Shown: positions 38,983 to 49,356, numbered from the stretch's first letter. The stretch: 64,000 nt of DNA from Candidatus Symbiopectobacterium sp. NZEC151 (GCF_025962655.1 NZ_JAGFPE010000003.1:310001-374000), one strand, 5' to 3'. Numbers and translations: made by a program. The notes: generated from the sequence alone by a model not told the origin.

Positions 38983-39915
38983 TTAGTGTTCTGGCATCCC
39001 ATAACGCTGCCGCACTTGGCGGTCCATTTCCGTCAGCGTTTGCTTGAGAAACTGACAAAAACTCGCCAGCAGTGCGGTCCGAGGACGCCCGATCTCGGTC
39101 TGAATTTGCAGCATGCGTTGCCCCAGCGGCTCCACGTCAACACTGCGGATCTGAAGATCGTCGTTGAGCATGTGCCCCATCACCGAAAAATGGCTACAGA
39201 TACCAATCGCATCGCGATCGTTACGCACATAGCCAAACACCGCAGAAAATTGGTTGCTGGTAAACACCGGTTCGATAAACACGCTGTTCATTCGGCAGCA
39301 CAGATCGAACAGTTGTCGGATGGTGGCGGTTTGGTCCGGCAACACCAGCGGATAGGCATTCAGATCGGACAAGGCAAAATCGCGCGTCGCCAGCGGGTGC
39401 TCTCGATGCATAAATGCGGTCACCGGCGCGGGAAACGAGGCGATAACGTCAACCCCCGGCTCCGCCGCCAGGCTAAATTTAATCGCCACGTCACCTTCAC
39501 CGTGCCGCACCCACTCGGGCACCTGCTGGCCGCTGCCGACAATCAAATGGAAATTGACTTCAGGGTGCAGTTGGCGAAAGCGCGCCAGCAGCAGCGGCAC
39601 CAGATTCAACGCCAGGCCATCGGTACACACCACGCGAATCGGGGTTTGCTGCCGAGATTTGAGGCCCTCCAGTTCGGCGATCGCCAGTTTCATATCCGCC
39701 ATGCTGCGTCTGACATGGTTTGCCAGAATTTGCCCGGCATCATTGAGCACCATGCCGCGCGCGCTGCGCTCAAACAGCGGCATGCCCAAACGTTTCTCCA
39801 ACCGTTGGACGTGTCGGCTGATGGCGGAAACCGCGACGAAAAGTTGCTGGCTGGCGGCGCTCAGCGAACCGGTACTCACCACGGCCATAAAGTAGCGGAT
39901 CTCGGTGTTATGCAT
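38983..39915 (-). CDS. LysR-family regulator
   Basis: 310 aa, GGAGG six bases before the ATG. Winged helix-turn-helix at residues 3-62 (YFMAVVSTGSLSAASQQLFVAVSAISRHVQRLE) and a periplasmic-binding-like effector domain from about residue 92. Co-oriented and 72 bp downstream of the peptidase gene, so it may be the last gene of the peptide-uptake operon; its product could instead regulate acdS, 214 bp further on. Effector unknown. Confidence 0.88.
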   Translation of the reverse strand: MHNTEIRYFMAVVSTGSLSAASQQLFVAVSAISRHVQRLEKRLGMPLFERSARGMVLNDAGQILANHVRRSMADMKLAIAELEGLKSRQQTPIRVVCTDGLALNLVPLLLARFRQLHPEVNFHLIVGSGQQVPEWVRHGEGDVAIKFSLAAEPGVDVIASFPAPVTAFMHREHPLATRDFALSDLNAYPLVLPDQTATIRQLFDLCCRMNSVFIEPVFTSNQFSAVFGYVRNDRDAIGICSHFSVMGHMLNDDLQIRSVDVEPLGQRMLQIQTEIGRPRTALLASFCQFLKQTLTEMDRQVRQRYGMPEH

Positions 39916-39987
39916 GGCAACCTCCTGCGCTTAAAAATGGCAACGCGCGCACCAGAAAATCGGTGCGCGCGAGTGCTAATGACAGTA

Positions 39988-41418
39988 TCAAGCAACGGTG
40001 GCGACGGCGGATTGCTGCTCCCGCTGATGGCACACTGCTGCCCCCTGCTCTGCCAGATCCCACAGCATACCGGCCATCAGTTGCAGCGCTTCCTGCGCGA
40101 CCGATTGCAGTAAATGCTCGTTAGGGGCGTGCTGGCTACAGGCCGGATAGGAGTGAGGCACCCACAGCGTCGGCAGCCCTAAGGTTTCAGAAAAACAGGC
40201 ATTTGGCAGGCCGCCGCCGAAGTTAGGCAGGATGGCGGCTTTTTTCCCGGTACTGCGGGCAATAGAGGCTTCGCCCCACGCTACCCAGGGATCGCTGGGA
40301 TCGAGGCGCGTAGCGGTAAAGCAGTGATCGGGGGTGACCATCGTGACATCTTCAAACCCGTGCGCATCCAGATGTTCACGCAAATAACGTGGAAAATTAT
40401 CCACATCGCTGCCAGGCACGTAGCGCATATGGCAGTGCGCCCGCGCCACTGGCGGGATGGCATGGGCCGGCTTATCGGGATTACCGGTGGTAAAGGCCAG
40501 CACGTCAAAGGTATTCCAACTGTAGAGCTTCTCTGCCGCCGTCAGGCCCGGCTCGTTCCAGTCAGGATCGATGGCCGGATCGTTGGGGCCAGTCCCCAAA
40601 GCGATATCGCGCAGCAGATAACGCACCTGCTCGGGCAATACTGCCGGGCGTAATCCCGGCACCAGAATGCGTCCACGCGCATCGACAATGCTACTTAACG
40701 CGTGGGCCAGACGAATGCCGGGATTTGCCAACAGCCCGCCCCAATTGCCGGAGTGATGCGCGCTTTCACGCAGTTTGACCTGAAGCTCAACGTTAAACAC
40801 GCCGCGCGAGCCCAGAAACAGCGTCGGGCGCTCGGCCACCACGCGCGGGCCGTCAGAAGCGATAAACAAATCCGCCGCCAACCAGTCGCTGTAGTTCGCG
40901 CACAGGGCATCAAGACCGGGGGAACCGGTTTCCTCCCCCATTTCCAGAATCAGCTTCAGGTTGTAGCCAAGCCTCCCTTGCTTCGCTTTCAGCACCAGCA
41001 TCAGAGCAGCCAGATTGATGGTGTGCTGACCCTTGTTATCCGCCGTACCGCGTCCATACCAGCGATCGCCATCCGGCGTGACGTTCCAGGGATCGACCCC
41101 TTCCAACCAGTTTGTTTCATCCCCCAGCACCACATCGCCATGACCATAGGTCAGTAGCGTAAACGGCGCTTCGGGCTCGATACGGCGCGCCAGCAGAAAA
41201 GGCCATTTACCCGCGACCGGGTTATCCACAATGCGGCACTCAAAGCCTAATGCCTGAAGCGAGGGCACCATCTCTTCCGTCAGGTAGGCCATTATCTGCT
41301 GCGCGCGCTCTGCGACCAGACTTTCCGTTGGGTAACTTACCCGCCGCGCCAGCGTTTCCAAAAACGCACCAGACGCCATATAGTCGCTCGCCGCTTGCAT
41401 CAATTCTTCACGCGTCAT
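39988..41418 (-). CDS. M20-family metallopeptidase
   Basis: 476 aa from the ATG at 41416-41418 (AAGGA 9 bases upstream); an ATG at 41457 overlapping the preceding stop would give 489 aa by coupling. Zinc-binding motifs of M20 peptidases: YGHGDVV (His, Asp), GRGTADNKGQ (bridging Asp), GEETGSPG (Glu-Glu) and a His near the end (HAPNEHL). No signal peptide, so it would cut imported peptides or N-acyl amino acids in the cytoplasm. It follows five peptide ABC-transporter genes. Confidence 0.88.
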   Translation of the reverse strand: MTREELMQAASDYMASGAFLETLARRVSYPTESLVAERAQQIMAYLTEEMVPSLQALGFECRIVDNPVAGKWPFLLARRIEPEAPFTLLTYGHGDVVLGDETNWLEGVDPWNVTPDGDRWYGRGTADNKGQHTINLAALMLVLKAKQGRLGYNLKLILEMGEETGSPGLDALCANYSDWLAADLFIASDGPRVVAERPTLFLGSRGVFNVELQVKLRESAHHSGNWGGLLANPGIRLAHALSSIVDARGRILVPGLRPAVLPEQVRYLLRDIALGTGPNDPAIDPDWNEPGLTAAEKLYSWNTFDVLAFTTGNPDKPAHAIPPVARAHCHMRYVPGSDVDNFPRYLREHLDAHGFEDVTMVTPDHCFTATRLDPSDPWVAWGEASIARSTGKKAAILPNFGGGLPNACFSETLGLPTLWVPHSYPACSQHAPNEHLLQSVAQEALQLMAGMLWDLAEQGAAVCHQREQQSAVATVA

Positions 41419-41453
41419 CTGCCTGCATCCTTCTTCATTTTGCCGTGTTCGGG

Positions 41454-42335
41454 TCATAATCCGCTGTAACTGGGTGAAATATCGGGAATGCCGAGCCCCG
41501 GCTCCGGTGTCAGCACTGACGCGAGCAGAGCTTGGGTATAGGGGTGCCTCGGCGTTTCGAAAATCTGCTCGCGCGTCCCCTGCTCGACAATGACCCCTTT
41601 GCGCATCACGGCAACGTGATCCACCAGATGCTCCACCACCGCCAGGTTATGGCTGATAAACAGGTAAGTCAGACCGAGTTCCTGCTTGAGCGTCATCAAC
41701 AGATTGAGGATTTGCGCCTGAACCGACACATCCAGCGCCGAGGTCGGCTCATCGCAGATAAGGATCGCCGGGCGCATGATCAGCGCCCGAGCGATGGCGA
41801 CGCGCTGGCGCTGACCGCCGGAAAGCTGGCCGGGATACTGCCCGTGGGTTCGGGTTGGCATCCCAACCCGGTCCAGCATCTCCTGCACCCGCTGCTTACG
41901 GGTTTCCGGGGTGCCGATGTTATGCAGGCGCAGCGCGACGTCGACGATATCGGCCACCGTGCGGCGCGGGTTCAACGAGGAGTACGGGTCCTGAAAAATC
42001 GGCTGAATGCGGGTCGCCAGCGCTTTGCGATCGCCCGCATCGATTTCACGCCCTTCAATCAGGACGTTACCCGAGGTCGGTGGCAACAGCCCCAGCAGCA
42101 TCTTTGCCAACGTGCTTTTACCGCAGCCGGATTCGCCCACCAGCCCCAAGGTTTCACCGCGCCGCACGCGTAAAGAGACGTTATTGACGGCAGTAAAGAT
42201 ACCGGGCCGCGCAAACAGCCCGCGATTAAGGCGAAATTCGCGGCTCAAGGCACAAAGCTCTAACGCCAAATCGTCATTGCCGGGAATGTAGGGGGCGGGT
42301 TGTACCGCGCCAAACGCCGTTACCGTTTCGCTCAT
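41454..42335 (-). CDS. Peptide ABC transporter ATPase (OppF/DppF type)
   Basis: 293 aa. Walker [10 protein letters not shown], signature LSGGQRQR, Walker B ILICDEPTSALD, H-loop ISHNLAVV, and the C-terminal HPYTQALL of oligopeptide/dipeptide ATPases. Starts within the stop of the preceding ATPase gene (ATGA). Confidence 0.92.
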   Translation of the reverse strand: MSETVTAFGAVQPAPYIPGNDDLALELCALSREFRLNRGLFARPGIFTAVNNVSLRVRRGETLGLVGESGCGKSTLAKMLLGLLPPTSGNVLIEGREIDAGDRKALATRIQPIFQDPYSSLNPRRTVADIVDVALRLHNIGTPETRKQRVQEMLDRVGMPTRTHGQYPGQLSGGQRQRVAIARALIMRPAILICDEPTSALDVSVQAQILNLLMTLKQELGLTYLFISHNLAVVEHLVDHVAVMRKGVIVEQGTREQIFETPRHPYTQALLASVLTPEPGLGIPDISPSYSGL

Positions 42336-43321
42336 GCCACGTCCTCCCAGGCTTGCGCCTGTACACAGCGCACGTGCTGCTGCGGCGTCACCGCAACATA
42401 AGGCGGATTTTCACTGCAACAGGCCTGCGCGCTCGGGCAGCGATTGCGAAACGCACACCCTTGCTGCGCGCCGATGAGACTGGGTACCACGCCGGGGATT
42501 GCCTGTAGCAACTGGCCCGGAACGGTTTTTCCCCGCACCGGAATGCACGACATCAGCCCTTTGGTATAGGGATGTTGCGGATGCCCAAACAGCTCCTTCA
42601 CCGGTGCGGTCTCAACAATCTGACCGGCATACATCACCGCCACGCGATCGGCGATGCGCGCCACCACGCCCAGATCGTGGGTGATGAAAATCACCGCGGT
42701 CCCTAGTTCCTGCTGCAATTCGCGCAGCATGCGCAGGATCTGCGCCTGAATGGTCACATCCAGCGCCGTGGTCGGCTCATCCGCGATGATCAGCTCCGGC
42801 TCACACATCAGCGCCATAGCGATCATGATACGTTGACGCAATCCCCCCGAAAGCTGATGCGGATACTGGCGCAGACGGTCCCCAGCCTGCGGAATACCGA
42901 CCCGTTCCATTAAATAGAGCGCGCGTGCCCTTGCCTGGGTCGGCGTTACCTTGCGGTGCGCGTGCAGCGTCTCGCATAGCTGTTCGCCCAGCGTGTAGGA
43001 GGGATTCAGCGAGGTCATCGGTTCTTGAAAGATCATGGCGATCTGATCGCCGCGGATCGCTGCCATCTGTTTGTTGTTCAACGTTTGCAGATCTTGCCCT
43101 TTGAAGCGCAAGTGCGTCGCGCTGCGCACCGCCTTGCGCGGCAACAGGCCCATCAGGGCCAGCGACGTCATGGATTTACCGCACCCTGATTCGCCCACCA
43201 GACACAGCATCTCGCCTTTACGCACCGAGAAATCAATACCGCGCACCGCGTGCAAGGTGCCACGCGCCGTGGGAAGATCGACGCGCAGGTCTTTGACATC
43301 CAACAAGCTATCCTGACTCAT
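42332..43321 (-). CDS. Peptide ABC transporter ATPase (OppD/DppD type)
   Basis: 329 aa with AGGAGG before the ATG. Walker [10 protein letters not shown], signature LSGGLRQR, Walker [13 protein letters not shown], and the C-terminal cysteine cluster [14 protein letters not shown] expected for the 4Fe-4S-type tail of OppD/DppD. Heterodimer partner of the following ATPase; the 4-bp overlap supports joint translation. Confidence 0.93.
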   Translation of the reverse strand: MSQDSLLDVKDLRVDLPTARGTLHAVRGIDFSVRKGEMLCLVGESGCGKSMTSLALMGLLPRKAVRSATHLRFKGQDLQTLNNKQMAAIRGDQIAMIFQEPMTSLNPSYTLGEQLCETLHAHRKVTPTQARARALYLMERVGIPQAGDRLRQYPHQLSGGLRQRIMIAMALMCEPELIIADEPTTALDVTIQAQILRMLRELQQELGTAVIFITHDLGVVARIADRVAVMYAGQIVETAPVKELFGHPQHPYTKGLMSCIPVRGKTVPGQLLQAIPGVVPSLIGAQQGCAFRNRCPSAQACCSENPPYVAVTPQQHVRCVQAQAWEDVA

Positions 43322-43331
43322 GGCAACCTCC

Positions 43332-44297
43332 TCAGTTACGCCCGTCTACGGCGGTGATATCGCGCAAGCCATCACCGACCAGATTGATGCCTAGCACCAC
43401 CACCGCCAGCACAATACCGGGGATCAAAATCACCCAGGGCTGGAAGAACATGTAGGCTTTACCTTCTGCCACCATCAATCCCCAGGAGGGCATCGGCGGT
43501 TGTACCCCAAGCCCCAGAAAGGAGAGCGTGGCTTCCAACAGAATGGCGTGGGCAATCTCAAGCGTTGCCACCACCGTCAGCGGCCCCACTAAATTGGGCA
43601 GAATTTCCCGCACCATGATGAAAACCGACGATGCCCCCAACGTTTTCGCCGCAGCAACAAACTCCTCTTCCCGCAGTTGGCGCGTTACGGAGCGCGAGAC
43701 GATCAGAAAGCGATCCCACAGCAGTAACCCGAGCAGCAGAATCACCACGTTTACCGAGCCCCCCACCAGCGATGCCATCGCCAACGCCACCAAAATCACT
43801 GGCATCGAGAGGCGTACCGTCAGCAGATAGCTCACCACTGCGTCCACACGCCCGCCGAAGTAACCGGCGACCACGCCCAGCGTGATGCCAATAACGCCCG
43901 CCAGCGCGGCGGCGGCTAGCCCGATCAGCAGCGAAACGCGCGCCCCAAACAGCAGGCGACTTAAGTAGTCGCGTCCCAGCTTATCGGTGCCCAGAATATG
44001 CTCCCAACTGCCCTTCTCATACCAGACCGGCGGGATCAGGCGTCGGCTGACATCCTGCGCATAAGGGTCGTGCGGGCTGATCCACGGCGCCAGCAGCGCC
44101 AGTACCACCACAATCCCTAAAATCACCACGCCCAGCGTCATGCTGTGGTGACCCAGGATGCGCCGCACGGCACGTTGCCACGGGCCCGGTTGCGGTAATA
44201 ACCCAGTTTGTCCGGCCTCAGTTTGCGTTACTGTCACAGCGCCACCTCGCGAAAAAAAACCTAGCCACAATGCGGATGTCTTTTCAGATGCTTTCAT
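43332..44297 (-). CDS. Peptide ABC transporter permease (DppC/OppC type)
   Basis: 321 aa from the ATG at 44295-44297, with AGGAG 9 bases upstream inside the end of the previous gene; a GTG at 44306 is the alternative. Six membrane helices, periplasmic NDPYAQD-like loop (SPHDPYAQDVSRRL) and the EAA coupling loop (EEFVAAAKTLGASSVFIMVREILPN). An unusually long cytoplasmic N-terminus of about 50 residues. Confidence 0.9.
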   Translation of the reverse strand: MKASEKTSALWLGFFSRGGAVTVTQTEAGQTGLLPQPGPWQRAVRRILGHHSMTLGVVILGIVVVLALLAPWISPHDPYAQDVSRRLIPPVWYEKGSWEHILGTDKLGRDYLSRLLFGARVSLLIGLAAAALAGVIGITLGVVAGYFGGRVDAVVSYLLTVRLSMPVILVALAMASLVGGSVNVVILLLGLLLWDRFLIVSRSVTRQLREEEFVAAAKTLGASSVFIMVREILPNLVGPLTVVATLEIAHAILLEATLSFLGLGVQPPMPSWGLMVAEGKAYMFFQPWVILIPGIVLAVVVLGINLVGDGLRDITAVDGRN

Positions 44298-44308
44298 GTT
44301 GCTCACTC

Positions 44309-45226
44309 CTAGCGCGCCCGTAAGCGCGGATCGAGTGCCGCGTTGAGCACATCCGCCAGAAAGGTGAGAACGATATAGAACACCGCGATAATCAGGACGA
44401 TGGCCTGCACCACCGGGAAGTCATTGCGGGAGATGGAATCCCACGCCAATTGCCCTAAGCCTTGCAGTGCAAACACCGATTCAATCACCACCGAGCCGCC
44501 CAACATAAAGCCCAGTTCCACCATCGCCAGCGCGACCACGGGAATAATCGCATTGCGCAAGCCGTGTTTGACGATGACGTGAAAACTGCTCAACCCCTTG
44601 GCGCGCGCGGTGCGGATATAGTCAGCGTTCAGCACGTCCAGCATACCGGAGCGGGTAAGCCGCATCAGGGAGGGCATGGCGTAGTAGCCCAGCGCAATGG
44701 CGGGCAGAACAAAGTGTTGCCAGGTGGCATTACCGGCGACCGGCAACCACTTGAGCCCCACGGCAAAAATCAGGATCAACAGCAGCGCAAACCAAAAATT
44801 GGGCATAGCCTGCCCGAGCACCGCCGTCATCACGGCACTGCGATCGACCCAGGAATCACGGAACACCGCCGCCAATACGCCGAGCGGGAGCGCCACCAAC
44901 AGCGCCAGCAGCAAAGAAACCGCCCCCAATTTCAGGGTGACCGGCATACGCTGCCCAATCAGCTCCATCACAGTGTGTTCAAAATAGAAAGAACGTCCGA
45001 AATCGAGATGCAGCGCGGCCCAGAGCCAATGACCAAACTGCGTGGCAAGCGGCTGATCCAATCCGTATCGCACGCGAATCTGCGCAATCACCTCTGCCGT
45101 GGCTTCAGGACCGGCAATCGCTGCTGCCAGATCGCCGGAGAGATGCAACAGAGAGAAACTCACCAGCGCCACGGTAAACAACACCGCGAGCGCCACCAGC
45201 AGCCGATGAAAAACGTACTTCGCCAT
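44309..45226 (-). CDS. Peptide ABC transporter permease (DppB/OppB type)
   Basis: 305 aa, AAGGAG 8 bases before the ATG. Six membrane helices; EAA loop DYIRTARAKGLSSFHVIVKHGLRNA and the family N-terminus KYVFHRLLVALAVLFTVALVSFSLLHL. Pairs with the downstream permease. Confidence 0.92.
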   Translation of the reverse strand: MAKYVFHRLLVALAVLFTVALVSFSLLHLSGDLAAAIAGPEATAEVIAQIRVRYGLDQPLATQFGHWLWAALHLDFGRSFYFEHTVMELIGQRMPVTLKLGAVSLLLALLVALPLGVLAAVFRDSWVDRSAVMTAVLGQAMPNFWFALLLILIFAVGLKWLPVAGNATWQHFVLPAIALGYYAMPSLMRLTRSGMLDVLNADYIRTARAKGLSSFHVIVKHGLRNAIIPVVALAMVELGFMLGGSVVIESVFALQGLGQLAWDSISRNDFPVVQAIVLIIAVFYIVLTFLADVLNAALDPRLRAR

Positions 45227-45284
45227 AATGCGGCTCCTTCTTGGTCACAACGCGGGAGAAGCGGCGCTTCTCCCGCCACAGGCA

Positions 45285-46817
45285 TTACTTCCAACTGGAC
45301 AGGGCAAAGCGCGGCAGCTCGTCCGGCCAATCCTGAAAATTCAGATCGGAGGTAAAGGCATAGTGGGTTGAGTAGGAGAACAACGGCGCAATATAGGCCT
45401 GAGAGGAGATACGCCCCAACGCGGTGGCATACAGCGCAGCGCGATCCTGGGTGTTGATGGTTTCATCGGCCTTCAGCAAGGTATTAGTCACCTCGGGATC
45501 CTTCCAGATGTCATTGCCCTTGCCACCAAAGTACGGCGTGGTGAACGCGGTAGCATCGTTAATCGAAAACGAGCCCCAGGTATTGAACGCCATGGGCGCT
45601 TTGCCGGAAATCAACGCGTCCGCCATCACCGGAAACTGCACGTAATGCAGTCGCGCGCGAATGCCAACCTGCCGCAGATAGCCAATAATCGCTTCCGCGT
45701 AATCACGCTCACGGTAGGCCCAGATATCGGTATCAAACCCGTTGGGATAACCGGCCTCCGCCAACAGCTGTTTGGCTTTTTGCGGATCGAACGGGTAATT
45801 GATCGCCTTGCTGGCATCACAGGCCACCTGCTCACGGAAGCAGGCGGTATAAACCGGTTTACTGCCGCCTTTCACCAGGTTAGTCACCATGCTTTGGCGG
45901 TCGATGGCGTAATTCACCGCCTGACGCACGCGCACATCCTGAAAAGGCTTCCCTTCCGGCGAATCGCTGTGAATGCTCATCGCCACAAAGCCGACGCGCA
46001 TGGTTTCACCGCTTTTCACCGCGAGGTTCGGCATGGCAGACAACGCCTCGGTCTGATCGGAAGGCACGCGCCAGATCCAATCCACCTGCCCGGTCATCAA
46101 CTGTGCCAGACGGGTTTCCGGATCGCGGATCACCACAAAGTTCAGCTTGCCGATCTTGGGCTGACCCAGGGGGCTCTCTTTGAAGTAATCGGGATTTTTC
46201 GCCATGGTGACGCCCTGACCGGGGATCACCTGCACCACCTTATACGGGCCGGTGCCAATCGGCGCACGGCTAAAACCTGCCAGCTTCACGCTCTGGAAAT
46301 ACTTCGCCGGAAAGATAGGTGTCGGGCCGGAAAGGTACTCCAACGCCGCCGGGAACGGCTTGGCTAAATGCAGGCGGACCGTGTAGTCATCCACCTTTTC
46401 GGTGCGCGCGATCCAGTTAACGCTTTGCGGCACCACCGAGTCGGTATTCGGGCCGGCAACATGTTCGAAGGTATAGACGACGTCATCCGCAGTGAAATCA
46501 TCGCCATTATGAAATTTGACCCCTTGGCGTAAATGCATCAGTAATGCAGTCGGTGATTCCCACTGCCAATCGGTAGCCAGTTCCGGTTTGTATTCACCGG
46601 TTTTTGGATCGCGGTAAACCAGGTTACTCCACACCAGATGGGCTAAAATCACCCCTTCCCGCATGGTGTTGTGATAGGGACTGACATTTTCTATCTCACT
46701 GTCAGAGGCATAGACCAACGTATCATTGGCTTTCCCGGCGTAACTTTGGGCGGCCATTCCCATCAGCGCTGCCGTGAACACATATTGTTGTAGCCGTCTT
46801 GCAAGTAAACGCGTCAT
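45285..46817 (-). CDS. Periplasmic peptide-binding protein (SBP family 5)
   Basis: 510 aa from the ATG at 46815-46817 (GGAG upstream); a longer frame to 46868 would bury the signal peptide. Signal peptide about residues 1-28 (MTRLLARRLQQYVFTAALMG ... SYAGKA). SBP_bac_5 features: the YHNTMREGVILAHLVWSNLVY block, VKFHNGDDFTADDVVYTFEH, VRQAVNYAIDRQ. First gene of the operon, 58 bp before dppB; binds peptides or related ligands for uptake. Substrate cannot be told from sequence. Confidence 0.92.
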   Translation of the reverse strand: MTRLLARRLQQYVFTAALMGMAAQSYAGKANDTLVYASDSEIENVSPYHNTMREGVILAHLVWSNLVYRDPKTGEYKPELATDWQWESPTALLMHLRQGVKFHNGDDFTADDVVYTFEHVAGPNTDSVVPQSVNWIARTEKVDDYTVRLHLAKPFPAALEYLSGPTPIFPAKYFQSVKLAGFSRAPIGTGPYKVVQVIPGQGVTMAKNPDYFKESPLGQPKIGKLNFVVIRDPETRLAQLMTGQVDWIWRVPSDQTEALSAMPNLAVKSGETMRVGFVAMSIHSDSPEGKPFQDVRVRQAVNYAIDRQSMVTNLVKGGSKPVYTACFREQVACDASKAINYPFDPQKAKQLLAEAGYPNGFDTDIWAYRERDYAEAIIGYLRQVGIRARLHYVQFPVMADALISGKAPMAFNTWGSFSINDATAFTTPYFGGKGNDIWKDPEVTNTLLKADETINTQDRAALYATALGRISSQAYIAPLFSYSTHYAFTSDLNFQDWPDELPRFALSSWK

Positions 46818-47131
46818 GTTACTCTCCACACCATGAATAAAAGGAGGAATACAAGGATCATCGTTCATCCTGGTTCAGGGTGTTTTTGCAAGAGTGACGC
46901 CAACCGGGTTGCCAGCTTGTTACTGATTTAAGACAGCAGCCTTCTCAAAACGAGAAACCGCCGCGCTGCTGCCGTTGTTACGCATTGAGCAATAATAAAT
47001 CGCTATCCATCGGCCATGAGCGCAGCGCGTTAGCGAGCAACCGCGCGATGTAGCGGTGCAGAGGGGAAGATCGATAACGGTGCAGAGCGTCGATTTTTTG
47101 CACTGTTAACGAGAGTAGCGATAAGGCGTTG
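46818..47131. other. Spacer with the promoter of the peptide-uptake operon
   Basis: 314 bp without a supported gene between the operon start and the end of yjjV. GGTGCAGAG occurs twice (near 47054 and 47078). No clear operator recognised. Confidence 0.45.
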
Positions 47132-47977
47132 CTATTTCTCGCTTTGAGAAACGACGTTTGATACCCCGCCGTTGGCGTGAACGCCCGGCAAGGTAAACAG
47201 GCGGCAGGTGTTGCGATACAGCGCGTCCGCTATCACCTCAGGCGGTTCTGAACGCAGCTCACACAGGGTGTGAAACACATTGGCGGCACGCTCGGGGCGA
47301 TTGGGGTGTCCCTGAAAACCGTTAAGCGGCATATCGGGCGCATCGGTTTCCAGCAGCAGGCTATCGAGAGGAAGGCGAGAAATCGCCTGACGGGTTTTAT
47401 TGGCGCGTGGATAGGTGATGGTGCCGCCGACGCCAATGCAGTATCCCAACTTGATAAAGGCCAGCGCCTGCTGCTCGCTGCCAGCAAAACCGTGTACCAC
47501 GCCTTTGCGCGGCACATCGATACGGCGCAACAGCTGCGCCAAACGATCGTGAGTGCGTCGGGAGTGCAGCATCACCGGCAAGTCGTAGCGCTTCGCCAAC
47601 GCCAGTTGCGCTTCCAGAAGTTCGCATTGGCGTTCGAAACGGGGCTCGGCCATATACAGATCCAGCCCGATTTCTCCCACCGCGATCAGTCGGTCATCCC
47701 GTTGACGCAGCTGCTGTTCGAGCAGATCCACATCGCTATCCTGATGATGGGCAATATAGAGTGGGTGTAAGCCAAGCGCGGCATAGATTTCAGGATGAGC
47801 CTGCGAAAGCGCAGTGATGCGCGCAAAATAGCGGGACTCAACCGCAGGCACCAGGATATGCGTTACCCCTGCCGTTGCGGCGAGCGCGATATTTGCCACT
47901 TCATTTTCGCTCAAGGGCGGAAAATCATAGTGACAATGGGTATCTATAAAGGAAAAGCGCCTGTGGGAATTATCCAT
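47132..47977 (-). CDS. yjjV: TatD-family metal-dependent hydrolase YjjV
   Basis: 281 aa from the ATG at 47975-47977 (MDNSHRRFSFIDTHCHYDF). TIM-barrel metal motifs: DTHCHYD (HxH), GEIGLD (Glu), MLHSRR (His), VVHGFAG (His) and LETDAPDMPL (Asp). TatD-type phosphoesterase/DNase; physiological substrate unknown. The order osmY-ytjA-(yjjU)-yjjV is that of E. coli, with yjjU missing here. Confidence 0.92.
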   Translation of the reverse strand: MDNSHRRFSFIDTHCHYDFPPLSENEVANIALAATAGVTHILVPAVESRYFARITALSQAHPEIYAALGLHPLYIAHHQDSDVDLLEQQLRQRDDRLIAVGEIGLDLYMAEPRFERQCELLEAQLALAKRYDLPVMLHSRRTHDRLAQLLRRIDVPRKGVVHGFAGSEQQALAFIKLGYCIGVGGTITYPRANKTRQAISRLPLDSLLLETDAPDMPLNGFQGHPNRPERAANVFHTLCELRSEPPEVIADALYRNTCRLFTLPGVHANGGVSNVVSQSEK

Positions 47978-48028
47978 GCCAGAGTGCAACGTCAACGTAG
48001 GGCAACGTGAACGTAGTGTAGCATCAAC

Positions 48029-48241
48029 TTAGTGTAGCGTTACTGAACCTTTTTCCGCCTGCACAACAGCATCCGACAGTTCATCGCCCTCTTGCAGTCC
48101 GTAATCTTCCTGCAAAATACCGGCAAGATAATCATTGTTGCTTTCCAGCCAGGCACAATCGCTGTCAAACCACTCGGCCCACAGCGCCCAGAAGTTCCCT
48201 CTCAACTGCTTCCATCGACCTACCACGATATCGCTATTCAT
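48029..48241 (-). CDS. CsbD-like stress protein
   Basis: 70 aa from the ATG at 48239-48241. The pattern NSDIVVGRWKQLRGNFWALW and LAGILQEDYGLQEGDEL matches CsbD/YjbJ proteins (GxWKQxKGxxKxxWG...GxIQxxYG). Divergent from E. coli YjbJ in the middle (AEWFDSDCAWLESNNDY). Family members are abundant in stationary phase; function unknown. Confidence 0.82.
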   Translation of the reverse strand: MNSDIVVGRWKQLRGNFWALWAEWFDSDCAWLESNNDYLAGILQEDYGLQEGDELSDAVVQAEKGSVTLH

Positions 48242-48409
48242 CACGAACCTCCCGAACAAACCGCACCGTAATCACACCAACGTTCAGCAAGCATCGCAAA
48301 CAGTATGCGGGGTGACGATGACAATCTTATTATGGTTCAGATTGATTTTCGTTAACACCCCGTGCGCAGACTAAAATTTCAGACAAATGGCGATTGTGGG
48401 TACGGATAG

Positions 48410-48571
48410 TCAGGGTCGCTTACGTCCCGCGAACAAGCTGACCAAAAACAGGATAATCCCGACAATAAAGACAATTTTGGCCGCACCCGCTGCGGTACCA
48501 GCCAGCCCACCGAATCCCAGAGCCGCCGCGATCAGTGCTATCACCAGAAAAATAATGCCCCAACGAAACAT
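48410..48571 (-). CDS. ytjA: Small membrane protein YtjA (DUF1328)
   Basis: 53 aa, two hydrophobic helices: [20 protein letters not shown] and [16 protein letters not shown], ending AGRKRP. A match to the DUF1328/UPF0391 family in sequence and length. Next to osmY as in E. coli. Function unknown; stress-linked in other species. Confidence 0.93.
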   Translation of the reverse strand: MFRWGIIFLVIALIAAALGFGGLAGTAAGAAKIVFIVGIILFLVSLFAGRKRP

Positions 48572-48741
48572 ACGCTCTCCTTACCTTAACGAGGGTGAGT
48601 GGCGCTCGTCCTGAGGTTAATTACGCATACCGCTGCGTTTCCACCGGTCTTTTATTTTAACGACACCAAGTGCTAATTGGCTTGAGGGTGGCGGAGGTTG
48701 CCCTCCGCCGAATACGCGAGCATTAAGGGGCGACAGGCCCG

Positions 48742-49356
48742 TTAATGGGTGACGGTCAGATCATTTTTAACGCTTTTCACACCGGATACCGCCTTGGCGA
48801 TACTCTCTGCACGCGCTGACTGCGCGGTGTTTTTCACATTACCGCTCAGTTGCACCACACCTTCCTGAGTTTCCACTTTCACGTGGCGCGACGGCACGAT
48901 TTTGTCAGCCAGCAGTTTGGCCTTGATGCTGCTGGTGATGACCGCATCATCGGTATAGGAACCCACTGACTGGGTGGCGTTATCCTTGATTTGCAGTTTG
49001 TCACTCACCGACTGCACGCCTTCGGTCTTGGTCGCCACTGCGACTGCCTGCGCCGCTACGGCCTGGCTAGGGACAAAACCGGTCAGCGTAACCACGCCTT
49101 TGGTGGTGGAGACGGAGATGTCTCCGCTCTCGATCCCCTTGTCATCCATCAGGGCACTTTTCACCTTGGCGGTGATGGTGCTGTCATCCATGTAGCCAGA
49201 GGCTTTCTGGAGAGAACTGTCAATCTTTGCGCCCGTGGTTGTCGCCGCCAGCTGCACTTTTTGCCCCAGCGTCTCTTCGGCCAGTGCATTGCCCGCCGTC
49301 AGCAGGGAACCCAGTACAACAGCCATCATCGTTTTTGCGTTAAGGATGTTTTTCAT
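48742..49356 (-). CDS. osmY: Periplasmic BON-domain protein OsmY
   Basis: 204 aa. Signal peptide 1-26 (ending NALA). Two BON domains, about residues 55-125 ([19 protein letters not shown]) and 133-203 ([19 protein letters not shown]), each with the GVVTLTG/GVVQLSG core. Periplasmic, induced by osmotic stress and RpoS in E. coli; acts as a chaperone-like or membrane-associated protein. Confidence 0.96.
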   Translation of the reverse strand: MKNILNAKTMMAVVLGSLLTAGNALAEETLGQKVQLAATTTGAKIDSSLQKASGYMDDSTITAKVKSALMDDKGIESGDISVSTTKGVVTLTGFVPSQAVAAQAVAVATKTEGVQSVSDKLQIKDNATQSVGSYTDDAVITSSIKAKLLADKIVPSRHVKVETQEGVVQLSGNVKNTAQSARAESIAKAVSGVKSVKNDLTVTH

